Source: Mucilaginibacter sp. PAMB04168 | Lineage (GTDB): Bacteria; Bacteroidota; Bacteroidia; Sphingobacteriales; Sphingobacteriaceae | Direction of reading: 5' to 3' | DNA length: 64,000 nucleotides | Assembly: GCF_039634365.2 (NCBI RefSeq) | Contig: NZ_CP155079.2 | Location: 2,108,001-2,172,000 of the forward strand | In this document: positions 39,318 to 47,500 of the stretch, one piece after another | How the letters are laid out: every line of letters begins with the position of its first letter | Position numbering within the stretch: position 1 is the first letter of the stretch | Translations under genes and position numbers: made by a program | Notes under the pieces: generated by a model | What the model was told of the DNA's origin: nothing | What the model saw: only the letters and a program-made list of their open reading frames with translations | The model's database searches: none

Positions 39318-39341
39318 ACTATAATTATATCAGTTGTAATA

Positions 39342-40535
39342 TTATTGCAGTTGTGCTAATGCTTTCTTAATACGTTTACAAGCCTCTATCAATTTATCTT
39401 CAGCAGCAGCGTAAGATATTCGGATAGATTTTGGATCACCGAATGAAAGGCCGCCTACAACTGCTACATGCGCTTCTTCCAAAAGGTAAATGCTTAATTC
39501 GTCGGCATCATTTATAACCCGGCCGTTGTATGACTTACCGAGGAAGGCTGTAACATTAGGGAAGAAATAAAATGCACCTTGGGGCAGATTAACTTTCAGT
39601 CCTTCAATTTCACGCAGTAAGCTGTACACTAAATCGCGGCGTTTTTTAAATTCGACGCGCATCGCTAAAACAGAATCTAACCCGCCCAGGTAAGCAGCAG
39701 TGCCCGCGCGTTGCGTAATTGAACAGGTGCCTGATGTGATTTGTCCCTGCATCTTATCAAAGGCAGTAGCCAATTCTTTGCTTGATGCCGTATACCCAAT
39801 TCGCCAGCCGGTCATGGCGTAGGCTTTGGAAAAGCCGTTAATGATAATCACTCGGTCTTTAATGCTGGCAAATTGCGCAATCGACTCATGCTTATCTACA
39901 TAATTGATATGCTCATAAATTTCATCCGAAAGGATGTAGACCTGCGGGTGGCGCTCAAAAACTTCTGCAAGTCCAGCCAGTTCAGCTTTGCTGTATAAGC
40001 TACCAGTTGGGTTTGATGGCGAAGAGAACATGAACAGCTTGGTTTTGTCGGTAATGGCAGCTTCCAGTTGTTCAGGCGTAATTTTAAAGTCTTGCTCAAC
40101 AGTGGTGTCAATAAACACGCTTTCACCTTCGGCCAGTTTTACCACTTCCGAGTAAGATACCCAATAAGGCGTAGGTATGATCACTTCTTCGCCTGGGTTA
40201 ACGAGGCATAATACTGCATTGGCAATAGCCTGTTTGGCACCGGTTGATACCACTATATCAGTAAAGTCGTAATCTAAATTGTTTTCAGTTTTAAGCTTGT
40301 GCACTATGGCCTTTCGCAATTCAGGATACCCAGCTACAGGGGTGTAGTAAGTAAAGTTGTCGTCCATGGCTTGCTTGGCGGCTTCCTTTATATGCTCGGG
40401 CGTATGAAAGTCGGGTTCGCCAAAGCTCAGGCTGATTACATCAACACCTTTTGCGGCCAGTTCGCGGCCCATTTTGGCCATTTTAATTGTCTGTGATTCA
40501 GACAAATTGTTAATTCTGTCACTTAGTGCACTCAT
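39342..40535 (-). CDS. Pyridoxal-phosphate aspartate aminotransferase (class Ib)
   Basis: This enzyme transfers the amino group between aspartate and 2-oxoglutarate. The 397-residue protein belongs to fold-type I, subgroup Ib. Evidence is SLSFGEPDFHTPEHIKEAA near the start, SSPSNPTGSLYS, ILSDEIYEHINY and the PLP lysine K237 in INGFSKAYAMTGWRIGY, with Arg near the C-terminus (SIRISYAAAEDK). Some relatives also use prephenate, giving arogenate, which I cannot exclude. It is a single gene with its own terminator and a TATATTTG -7 box about 20 bases before the ATG. Confidence 0.93.
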   Translation of the reverse strand: MSALSDRINNLSESQTIKMAKMGRELAAKGVDVISLSFGEPDFHTPEHIKEAAKQAMDDNFTYYTPVAGYPELRKAIVHKLKTENNLDYDFTDIVVSTGAKQAIANAVLCLVNPGEEVIIPTPYWVSYSEVVKLAEGESVFIDTTVEQDFKITPEQLEAAITDKTKLFMFSSPSNPTGSLYSKAELAGLAEVFERHPQVYILSDEIYEHINYVDKHESIAQFASIKDRVIIINGFSKAYAMTGWRIGYTASSKELATAFDKMQGQITSGTCSITQRAGTAAYLGGLDSVLAMRVEFKKRRDLVYSLLREIEGLKVNLPQGAFYFFPNVTAFLGKSYNGRVINDADELSIYLLEEAHVAVVGGLSFGDPKSIRISYAAAEDKLIEACKRIKKALAQLQ

Positions 40536-40555
40536 AGTTAAAAATCAAGTTGTGG

Positions 40556-40563
40556 CAAATATA
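40556..40563 (-). promoter_or_regulatory. -7 box (TATATTTG) of the aspartate aminotransferase gene
   Basis: The minus strand reads TATATTTG, a full TAnnTTTG match 20 bases before the ATG. This predicts a very short leader. The -33 TTG is not obvious. Confidence 0.45.
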
Positions 40564-40594
40564 GAAAATTACTTTACCCGTATTTAAACTGCTT

Positions 40595-41599
40595 ATGATT
40601 AAATTTGCCTACATTTTTAAGGCATTGAACGAGAAGAGGAATATAATCATAATAGCGTTGGTGGTAAGTGTGGTGTTAATGCTGGCTAAGTTCAGTGCCT
40701 ACTTCATCACCGCATCTAACTTTGTATTAACCGATGCTGCCGAGAGCATTGTAAATGTGGTGGCCAGCTCATTTGCATTTTTCAGCATATATATTGCCTC
40801 GCGCCCCCGCGATGAAAATCACCCTTATGGCCACGGAAAGGTAGAATTCTTTTCTGTTTTTTTGGAGGGAGCATTGATATCGGTTGCTGGTGTTGGTATT
40901 TTGTTTAAGTCGGTATACGGGCTATTTTACCCGCAGCAGATCCACGATTTATTAATTGGTGCCGTTATAATAGGCGCAACGGGGGCTATAAACGGCGCTT
41001 TGGGGTATTATATGATTTACAGGGGCAAGGCGCTGAAATCATTAACGCTTGATGCCGACGGCCGCCACTTACTTACCGATATGGTAACCAGCGGTGGTTT
41101 GGTGCTAGGCTTACTGCTCATCTATTTTACCGGCTTAATATGGCTGGACGGCGTTTTATCAATAGCTGTGGGCTTGTTTATTTGTTTTACGGGTTACAAA
41201 CTCATCCGTAAATCGGTGGCCGGATTAATGGATGAGACCGATTTTGCCGTTGTAGAGCACATTATTAAAGTGTTGAACGAGCAACGGAAGGCCGAGTGGA
41301 TTGACATACACAACCTGCGGGCACAGAAGTACGGCCATGAACTACACCTGGATTGCCACATGACTTTGCCCAATTATTTTGATTTGAACCGTGTACACCA
41401 GGAAGTAACACTGGTTGATAAAATGATAAATGAAAAAGCTGGAGTGGCTACCGAACTATTTATACATACCGACCCATGCATACCCGAATGTTGCCATTAC
41501 TGCAGCATGCCTAATTGCCCTATACGTTCTGAGGCTAAGCGTGTGGATATTGAGTGGACCATGGAAAACATAATCCGTAATAAAAAGCACTACGAATAA
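40595..41599 (+). CDS. Cation diffusion facilitator (CDF) family transporter
   Basis: This is an inner membrane metal-proton antiporter of 334 residues. It has six helices in the CDF layout: DAAESIVNVVASSFAFFSIYIA carries the Asp of helix II, DENHPYGHGKVEF is the HPYGH loop, and LDADGRHLLTDMVTSGGLVLG is helix V with HxxxD. The cytoplasmic domain includes HNLRAQKYGHELHLDCHM. A Cys-rich end (CIPECCHYCSMPNCP) adds six Cys and one His and may be an extra metal sensor. Zn, Fe or Mn are the likely ions. Its stop overlaps the start of the Nudix gene (TAATG). Confidence 0.93.
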   Translation: MIKFAYIFKALNEKRNIIIIALVVSVVLMLAKFSAYFITASNFVLTDAAESIVNVVASSFAFFSIYIASRPRDENHPYGHGKVEFFSVFLEGALISVAGVGILFKSVYGLFYPQQIHDLLIGAVIIGATGAINGALGYYMIYRGKALKSLTLDADGRHLLTDMVTSGGLVLGLLLIYFTGLIWLDGVLSIAVGLFICFTGYKLIRKSVAGLMDETDFAVVEHIIKVLNEQRKAEWIDIHNLRAQKYGHELHLDCHMTLPNYFDLNRVHQEVTLVDKMINEKAGVATELFIHTDPCIPECCHYCSMPNCPIRSEAKRVDIEWTMENIIRNKKHYE

Positions 41600-42036
41600 T
41601 GTATTTTAATGTAAGAGTGTACGGTTTGCTGCTGAATGAGCAGCAAGAGATACTTTTGACTGATGAGCAAGAGAAAGGCTGCCGGTTTACAAAATTTCCG
41701 GGTGGCGGGGTGGAGTTTGGTGAGGGACTCACAGAAGCACTTAAGCGCGAATTTATAGAAGAGTGTAATACCCCAGTTGAAATACTCAGCCATTTTTATA
41801 CAACCGATTTTTTTGTAAAGTCGGCCTTTAACAATTCGCAGCTTATCAGTGTGTACTACATTGTTAAAAACACATCTTCTCTAAACTTCGCTATTAAGAC
41901 CAAGCCTTTTGATTTTGATGGTGAAGGCGAAACCCTGCAATCCTTCAGGTGGAAAAAACTGAATGACTTGAAGGCAGATGACGTAACCTTTCCAATTGAC
42001 CAGTATGTGGTTGAACTATTGAAGAACAACAAATGA
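41599..42036 (+). CDS. Nudix hydrolase
   Basis: The 145-residue protein carries the Nudix box GGGVEFGEGLTEALKREFIE followed by EC, matching GX5EX7REUXEEXG apart from the last position (Cys). It hydrolyses a nucleoside diphosphate linked to another group; the substrate is not predictable. It is coupled to both neighbours: TAATG with the CDF transporter and ATGA with bioA. A link to biotin synthesis is possible only by context. Confidence 0.88.
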   Translation: MYFNVRVYGLLLNEQQEILLTDEQEKGCRFTKFPGGGVEFGEGLTEALKREFIEECNTPVEILSHFYTTDFFVKSAFNNSQLISVYYIVKNTSSLNFAIKTKPFDFDGEGETLQSFRWKKLNDLKADDVTFPIDQYVVELLKNNK

Positions 42037-43298
42037 ACTTAACCGAACGTGACCTTAAAGTAATATGGCATCCTTACACCCAAATGCAAACTGCAGCAGC
42101 GCCTATTGGCATTGTGAGAGGGGAGGGTGCTTGTTTGTATGATGAAGCGGGTAAATGTTATATAGATGCTGTGTCATCATGGTGGGTAAACATACATGGG
42201 CATGCACACCCTTATATAGCCCAAAAAGTAGCTGAACAGCTCAGGGAGCTAGAGCATGTAATATTTGCTGGCTTTACGCATAAACCGGCCGTTGAATTGG
42301 CCGAACGGCTTTTGGGTTTACTGCCGGCTAATCAGCGCAAGGTTTTTTATTCAGACAATGGCTCTACAGCTATAGAGGTGGCCTTAAAAATGTGCCTGCA
42401 GTACTGGCACAATAAAGGTGAGCAACGTACTAAAATTGTTGCGTTTAAAAATGCCTATCATGGCGATACTTTTGGCGCCATGGCTGTAAGCGGCCGTAGC
42501 GCGTTTACCAATGCCTTCGAAAAACTACTGTTTGATGTGGAGTTTATTGATCTTCCCACAGAACAAAACATAAGCCAACTCAAATCGCAGATTTCAAACC
42601 TCAAATCTGAACTTTCCTGTTTCGTTTTTGAACCGTTGGTGCAGGGATCGGGCGGGATGATTATGTACGAGGCCACCTGGCTGGATGAGTTAATGAAGCA
42701 TTGTAAGCAAGAAGGCATCTTTACCATCGCCGATGAGGTATTTACCGGTTTTGGCCGTACAGGCAAGTCTTTTGCCAGCGATTACTTGCAACAGCAGCCC
42801 GATATTATGTGCTTCTCTAAAGGGATTACGGGAGGCACTATGGCGCTCGGTGTTACGACATGTACACAGCAAATATATGACGCTTTCTTGTCTGACGATC
42901 GATTAAAAACGCTGTTTCACGGGCACTCTTTTACGGCCAACCCCATAGCCTGCGCAGCGGCATTGGCTAGTATGGACCTGTTTGTTGAACCATCAACCGC
43001 AGCTAATATTAAACGTATTACAGAACAGCACCGGGTTTTTGCAACGCAGGTTAAACAGCACCCGCGTATACGTACAGTTAGGCAAACCGGTACCATACTG
43101 GCAATGGAGTGGGAAACCGGTAACGATACTTCATATTTTAACAGCCTGCGCGATACCCTCTATCAATATTTTTTACGTGCAGGTATTGTACTGCGCCCGC
43201 TAGGTAACATCATTTACATTTTACCTCCGTATTGCATAACCAACGAGCAACTAAGCTATATTTACAGCACCATTCAGCAAGCGTTGGATACAATTTAA
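42033..43298 (+). CDS. bioA: Adenosylmethionine-8-amino-7-oxononanoate aminotransferase
   Basis: BioA converts KAPA to DAPA in biotin synthesis with SAM as amino donor. The 421 residues start with LKVIWHPYTQM and continue with VSSWWVNIHGHAHPYIA, both diagnostic for BioA. Further motifs are YSDNGSTAIEVALKM, YHGDTFGAMAVSG, DEVFTGFGRTG and the PLP lysine in FSKGITGGTMALG. About residues 179-196 contain a short insertion with two heptads (LKSQISN and LKSELSC), encoded by a 21-base near-repeat. bioF, bioD and bioB are not in the window. The diiron-protein gene follows 5 bases later. Confidence 0.94.
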   Translation: MNLTERDLKVIWHPYTQMQTAAAPIGIVRGEGACLYDEAGKCYIDAVSSWWVNIHGHAHPYIAQKVAEQLRELEHVIFAGFTHKPAVELAERLLGLLPANQRKVFYSDNGSTAIEVALKMCLQYWHNKGEQRTKIVAFKNAYHGDTFGAMAVSGRSAFTNAFEKLLFDVEFIDLPTEQNISQLKSQISNLKSELSCFVFEPLVQGSGGMIMYEATWLDELMKHCKQEGIFTIADEVFTGFGRTGKSFASDYLQQQPDIMCFSKGITGGTMALGVTTCTQQIYDAFLSDDRLKTLFHGHSFTANPIACAAALASMDLFVEPSTAANIKRITEQHRVFATQVKQHPRIRTVRQTGTILAMEWETGNDTSYFNSLRDTLYQYFLRAGIVLRPLGNIIYILPPYCITNEQLSYIYSTIQQALDTI

Positions 43299-43303
43299 CC
43301 CTT

Positions 43304-43921
43304 ATGGAACTAAAGAATCTTTTTACTTTTATAGTTAACAATGATGCCTTACACGCGCGTTGGTTAAATACCCTCTCGCTGATGGAAAATACAGGTGCCC
43401 GCAAAATATCGGCTAGTGAAGATCCGGCTACGGTTACCTACATCATATTAAAACACGCTGCCGAAGAGCATCGCCATGCTTTTTATTTAAAAAAGCAGAT
43501 AGAGAAAATAGAATCAGAGAAACTACCTACATATGCGCCCAGTTATCTGCTGGCAGCCACACATAGCAAACGTTATTTAAACCAATTGGATATTGACGTT
43601 TGCCGCTATTTAAAGCAGGCCTTAAGTTTAACAGGTAAAGAGTTGCGCTTTGCTGCCTACCTGTTGGTTACCTATGCTATTGAAGTACGCGCCGATGAGC
43701 TATACCCGGTTTATCAGGATGCGCTTACTGAGGCAGGCAGCAAAGTAAACGTCAAATCAATTATACTGGAAGAAGAAGGGCACCTGGAAGAGATGATTAA
43801 CCAGCTTCAGCAGTTTTCGGTTGATTGGCAGATACATGCTAACAAGGCTGTGGCCATTGAAACCGCATTGTTTGAAAATTGGGTGAGTGAAGTAAAAGCC
43901 GAAATAGAAACTGCGGCATAA
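43304..43921 (+). CDS. Ferritin-like diiron protein of unknown function
   Basis: The 205-residue all-helical protein starts at the ATG at 43304; the longer frame overlaps bioA. The four-helix diiron pattern is visible: E28 in helix 1, E55-x-x-H58 in helix 2 (AAEEHRHAF), E127 in helix 3 (YAIEVRADELYP) and E157-x-x-H160 in helix 4 (LEEEGHLEEM). This is the E/ExxH/E/ExxH set of ferritin-like oxidases and hydroxylases. I do not recognise a characterised family. Its 5-base spacing behind bioA suggests it is translated with it, so an oxidative step linked to biotin or metal handling (with the CDF gene) is worth considering. Confidence 0.75.
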   Translation: MELKNLFTFIVNNDALHARWLNTLSLMENTGARKISASEDPATVTYIILKHAAEEHRHAFYLKKQIEKIESEKLPTYAPSYLLAATHSKRYLNQLDIDVCRYLKQALSLTGKELRFAAYLLVTYAIEVRADELYPVYQDALTEAGSKVNVKSIILEEEGHLEEMINQLQQFSVDWQIHANKAVAIETALFENWVSEVKAEIETAA

Positions 43922-43941
43922 GCACTTTTACTATTGACATC

Positions 43942-43982
43942 AAATAAAAAGGCCTTGTACATTGTACAAGGCCTTTTTATTT
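43942..43982. terminator. Bidirectional terminator
   Basis: A perfect 19-base palindrome arm pair (43942-43960 and 43964-43982) with a three-base loop carries A-runs and T-runs inside the stem ends. It separates the bioA operon from the convergent minus-strand gene ending at 44001. Confidence 0.95.
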
Positions 43983-44000
43983 GATGGCGCTTAGCGCAAG

Positions 44001-44627
44001 TTATCTTTTTGGACTTCTTGCCTTAAGCTCAGTCATGGTAATTCTTTCAAAACCAGCCGGGATACCAAAAGTACCTGCAGGTGCTTTTGAATCAGAAATA
44101 GCTTTTAGCGTATTGGTTATGGTTTGTCCCATCATGCTCATGGTAAATTGCACCGGAAAACCACCTGCTTTAGCATATATCATACCAAATGCACTTGATG
44201 GCGCACTAATGTCTTTAGTTACCCAAGTATCATAAGTAGTATTACTTTTAGTGTCTTTAGCTGTTACCTTGGTACATTTAAAACCATTAATAACTTTGGT
44301 TTCGCTGGTAGGTGTAAAGGTGAAAGATGGCAATCCTGCTAATTCTTCTTCAAGCTCTCCTGGTGTAGCTACTGCTGCCCATTTAATGCTTGCCACAGGA
44401 ACGTCAATAACGGTTGCTGAATATTCATCTTTAAAAGCAAGTCTTTTAACGGCTGCCGGTCCGCTTTGTATCAATGTGGCAGATGAGTCGCCTTTAAAGT
44501 AAACCTTGCCTTCCATGCCATTAGCTTCGTAAACAGCTAAACCTTCGGTATAAGATTTTTGTGCGCTTGCACTTAATGCAGTTGCTGATAAGGCCAGGCC
44601 AACTACAGCAGTAAATAGTTTATTCAT
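44001..44627 (-). CDS. Secreted hypothetical protein (DUF4412/GLPGLI-like)
   Basis: The 208-residue protein has a signal peptide ending SATALSASAQ. The mature part is beta-rich: SYTEGLAVYEANGMEGKVYF, TKVINGFKCTKVTAKDTKSN and YDTWVTKDISAPSSAFGMIY. It resembles the periplasmic DUF4412 group (a residue-modified GFKCxK strand, then a W-V-T strand). Function unknown. It lies 43 bases after comEC on the same strand, which may be chance. Confidence 0.65.
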   Translation of the reverse strand: MNKLFTAVVGLALSATALSASAQKSYTEGLAVYEANGMEGKVYFKGDSSATLIQSGPAAVKRLAFKDEYSATVIDVPVASIKWAAVATPGELEEELAGLPSFTFTPTSETKVINGFKCTKVTAKDTKSNTTYDTWVTKDISAPSSAFGMIYAKAGGFPVQFTMSMMGQTITNTLKAISDSKAPAGTFGIPAGFERITMTELKARSPKR

Positions 44628-44670
44628 GATTTTAATTTATGCAGTTAATGATTAAACCTAAAGTTTAAAT

Positions 44671-46788
44671 TTAGTATTTAGATGCAACAATAAAGCAATT
44701 GTTACGCTTCAGAAAATTTATTTTTAAATTCATGCTGTCGCCCTCTGCTTTTAGCTTGTGAAGCCTTTGTATGGAGTTGTTAGCATCTGCAATAAAGTAT
44801 TTAAAATTAAAGTTTTGCTTAATGGTGCGGAGATTAACGTGCGGGTTGTGCGTGAAAAATAAATAGTCGACCGATACTTTTTGTGACGGCCAAGTTTTGT
44901 GCAAAGCAGTATTAATCAACAGTACCGATTTGTCAACAAACTGTACATAGTTCATTTGCTTTTTAAAATACGGCAATTGCAAATTTTGATTAGCGTTACA
45001 AATTACAGTGCTATCAACGCCCAGGCTATCTAAACAAGGCTGTATGCTGTACTGATAATTTTTATCTTTCTCCTTCAAGTCTGTTAATACCACCGCTTGG
45101 TTGCCTTTTTGAAACAGGATTGCCGAGTTTTTCTTTACATTAAAAAACACCATCCGGTATTCTGAAGCCGATTGTATAGCTCTCCAACTAAACGCTGTAC
45201 ATAGGATTAGAGCGCCCACTAATAAAATGCTTAGCTCGCGACTCCGCTTATAAAGAATTAAATAAATGAAAGCTAAAACCAATAACCAAAGTACGAGGTG
45301 CTGCCAGGGTGATAGCCAAATACGGCTGATGGTAGCGTATGGCCACTGCTCAATAAGCGTAAGCAGCTTGTTCATGAGGAGTATTAAATGCTCAAGCAGA
45401 TAAGATAAAGCTTGGCAAATAACTGATAGGCCCGGAATGTAGGTGCACAACAAAAATGTAAGCCCAATAAGCACAATGCCTTCGGCCGGTAACATTATAA
45501 GCAAATTACTCACTAAAAAGTACACCGGGAACTGATGGAAATAATAAGCACTTAAAGGAAACGTGATGAGTTGCGCAGCCAGCGAGGCTGAACAAGCGTA
45601 CCACAATTTTTGCGCATAGGCCTGCCTAAAGTTAAATTGCTCATAAATAATGGGCTGGAACACTACCAAACCAAAAACGGCCAGGTACGAGAGTTGAAAA
45701 CCCACATCAGTCAGCAAAAAAGGATCATATAACAACAATGCGAATGCCGATGCTGCCAAGGCATTTAACGCATGTACAGGCCTGCCGCTGGCTTTGCTTA
45801 CTATAATCATACTTAGCATTAACGCAGCTCTGCACACCGCTGGAGAAAGGCCTGTTAGAATGGCATAGCCCCATATAAGCGTTAGTGAAAGTAATGCATT
45901 AAGCAACTTGCCGTAACGGTAATGACCGAAGGGTTTTAACAGGAGCGTGATAAGCCAGAAGAACACCGCCACGTGCGCACCCGAGACTGATAATACGTTT
46001 ATAGTTCCGGTTTTTGAATAAGCCTGCAATACCTCGTCGCTTAAATCGGCTTTGTACCCCAGTAAAAGGGTAGAGGCAATTGCCGCGGCACCGGCGTCAT
46101 AAAAATATAGGCCAATCTGTTTAACCAAATGCTGCCTTACTGCTAATGAATAAGCAATAATAGTGTTGCCTGTTTGTTGTTGCAATTTTTTAAACTCAAG
46201 GCGGCTGATGAAGCTTTGATGGTAAATGTTTTGATGGGCCAAATAGCGCTTGTAGTTAAATTCGGCCGGGTTAAATGGCTGGTCGGTTACCTTGTAGTTT
46301 GCAGGTATAAGCAACTGGTCGCCATATTTAACCAAATGCGTATTGCTATCGGCAACTAAAGTTACCAGAAGTTTACCCGTAGCAGGCCTAAGTTTGCGCT
46401 GTAAACCTGTACGTTTTACACTAGCGACAAACCGGGTGTAAATTCCTTTCTGTACCGGTTCACTGTTTACTTGTACAATAAGGTAATTTGCCTTTTGCCT
46501 GGCAAAATGTTCGGCGTCGTTTAAGCCGTTGTGCCAGTAACTGCATAACCAGCCTGCGCATAGCAAAAACAGATGCATAACAACGCCACCTATCCACATG
46601 TGGCGGTAGAGTTTTAAGGCGTTATAAAAAATATTAAGTCCAATAAAAAGAGGGCAGGATACAGTAAAAACATCGACAGCTAACTGCAGCCAGCCTGCTG
46701 CCGTAAAATAAACCTGCAGTATTATGCCGGCTATAAAAGGCAATAGCCAATAGAGGATAGGTATTTCGCCTTTATGGGCACGCAGCAT
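44671..46788 (-). CDS. comEC: ComEC/Rec2-family DNA uptake membrane protein
   Basis: This is an inner membrane channel candidate for transforming DNA, with 705 residues. The N-terminal DUF4131/OB-like region includes LLVTLVADSNTHLVKYGDQL. The competence domain contains NVLSVSGAHVAVFFWLITLL and LSPAVCRAALMLS, with about ten helices. The C-terminal metallo-beta-lactamase-like domain (from about 555) lacks the HxHxDH motif; the only related segment is FFTHNPHVN. The nuclease or hydrolase activity suggested for other ComEC proteins is therefore probably absent. Start ATG at 46788. Confidence 0.92.
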   Translation of the reverse strand: MLRAHKGEIPILYWLLPFIAGIILQVYFTAAGWLQLAVDVFTVSCPLFIGLNIFYNALKLYRHMWIGGVVMHLFLLCAGWLCSYWHNGLNDAEHFARQKANYLIVQVNSEPVQKGIYTRFVASVKRTGLQRKLRPATGKLLVTLVADSNTHLVKYGDQLLIPANYKVTDQPFNPAEFNYKRYLAHQNIYHQSFISRLEFKKLQQQTGNTIIAYSLAVRQHLVKQIGLYFYDAGAAAIASTLLLGYKADLSDEVLQAYSKTGTINVLSVSGAHVAVFFWLITLLLKPFGHYRYGKLLNALLSLTLIWGYAILTGLSPAVCRAALMLSMIIVSKASGRPVHALNALAASAFALLLYDPFLLTDVGFQLSYLAVFGLVVFQPIIYEQFNFRQAYAQKLWYACSASLAAQLITFPLSAYYFHQFPVYFLVSNLLIMLPAEGIVLIGLTFLLCTYIPGLSVICQALSYLLEHLILLMNKLLTLIEQWPYATISRIWLSPWQHLVLWLLVLAFIYLILYKRSRELSILLVGALILCTAFSWRAIQSASEYRMVFFNVKKNSAILFQKGNQAVVLTDLKEKDKNYQYSIQPCLDSLGVDSTVICNANQNLQLPYFKKQMNYVQFVDKSVLLINTALHKTWPSQKVSVDYLFFTHNPHVNLRTIKQNFNFKYFIADANNSIQRLHKLKAEGDSMNLKINFLKRNNCFIVASKY

Positions 46789-46926
46789 GAAAAGTATGAA
46801 TTGGCTGAACAGAAGCCAATATACAAAAAGGTATTGTTTACTGCTTAATAGTTAGCATTAACAACGCATTAAACGATCGCCCATCCAACCGTCTTTATGA
46901 TTGATTCTATGCCTCCACTCTAAGTA

Positions 46927-47262
46927 CTACAGTTGATCGCGCACCTCGAGAAGGAATTTTTTCAGATTTTCAAGCGAATCTAATACGCTTTGCTGGCTCT
47001 TAGATTCATTCAAATTGTTTTTCAAATGATCTTTAGCGCCTTGTATGGTATAGCCTTTTTCACGGATAAGGTGAAAAATGATTTTCAGGTTATCGATATC
47101 CTCACCGGTAAAATAGCGATTGCCTTTTTTGTTCTTTTTAGGTTGGAGAATGTCGAATTCCTTTTCATAATACCTGATCAGTGAGTGATTTACGTCGAAC
47201 ATGGAAGTAACCTCGCCCATGGTGTAGTACATCTTGCTGATATCGCGTTCTTTATAAGGCAT
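46927..47262 (-). CDS. MerR-family transcriptional regulator
   Basis: The 111-residue protein starts at the ATG at 47262 (MPYKERDISKMYYTMGEVTS). The winged helix is standard for MerR (YTMGEVTSMFDVNHSLIRYYEKEFDIL, then NRYFTGEDIDNLKII), followed by a dimerisation coiled coil (SVLDSLENLKKFLLEVRDQL). There is no C-terminal effector domain, as in the short MerR proteins common in Bacteroidota. An upstream open extension to 47517 would run into ddl and reads as non-coding. Targets unknown; divergent to ddl. Confidence 0.88.
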   Translation of the reverse strand: MPYKERDISKMYYTMGEVTSMFDVNHSLIRYYEKEFDILQPKKNKKGNRYFTGEDIDNLKIIFHLIREKGYTIQGAKDHLKNNLNESKSQQSVLDSLENLKKFLLEVRDQL

Positions 47263-47467
47263 GTACAAAAGTAGTAAAAAAATGGCCTGTGCAAATGCTA
47301 AGCCCACTAAATCTCCTTTCAGGTGGTAGACTTTAATATGGATCATTAGTGCTAAACTTATAAAGCAGGATTTAAGCCATTCCGCAAAGTTCCGTTTTAT
47401 GTGTTCAACAGTAATCGCTCCCATGTTTTGTTGTGAATTTTTTAAAGCCATCCTTATTTCTGAGGGT

Positions 47468-47495
47468 TTGTGAGGTCTAATTTTTTCTATATTTG
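47468..47495 (+). promoter_or_regulatory. Candidate promoter of ddl with -7 box next to the start codon
   Basis: TTG (47468-47470) and TATATTTG (47488-47495) are 17 bases apart, a good Bacteroidota promoter pair. The ATG begins only five bases after the -7 box, so transcription would start at or next to the A of ATG, giving a leaderless message. Confidence 0.5.
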
Positions 47496-47500
47496 GCGCT

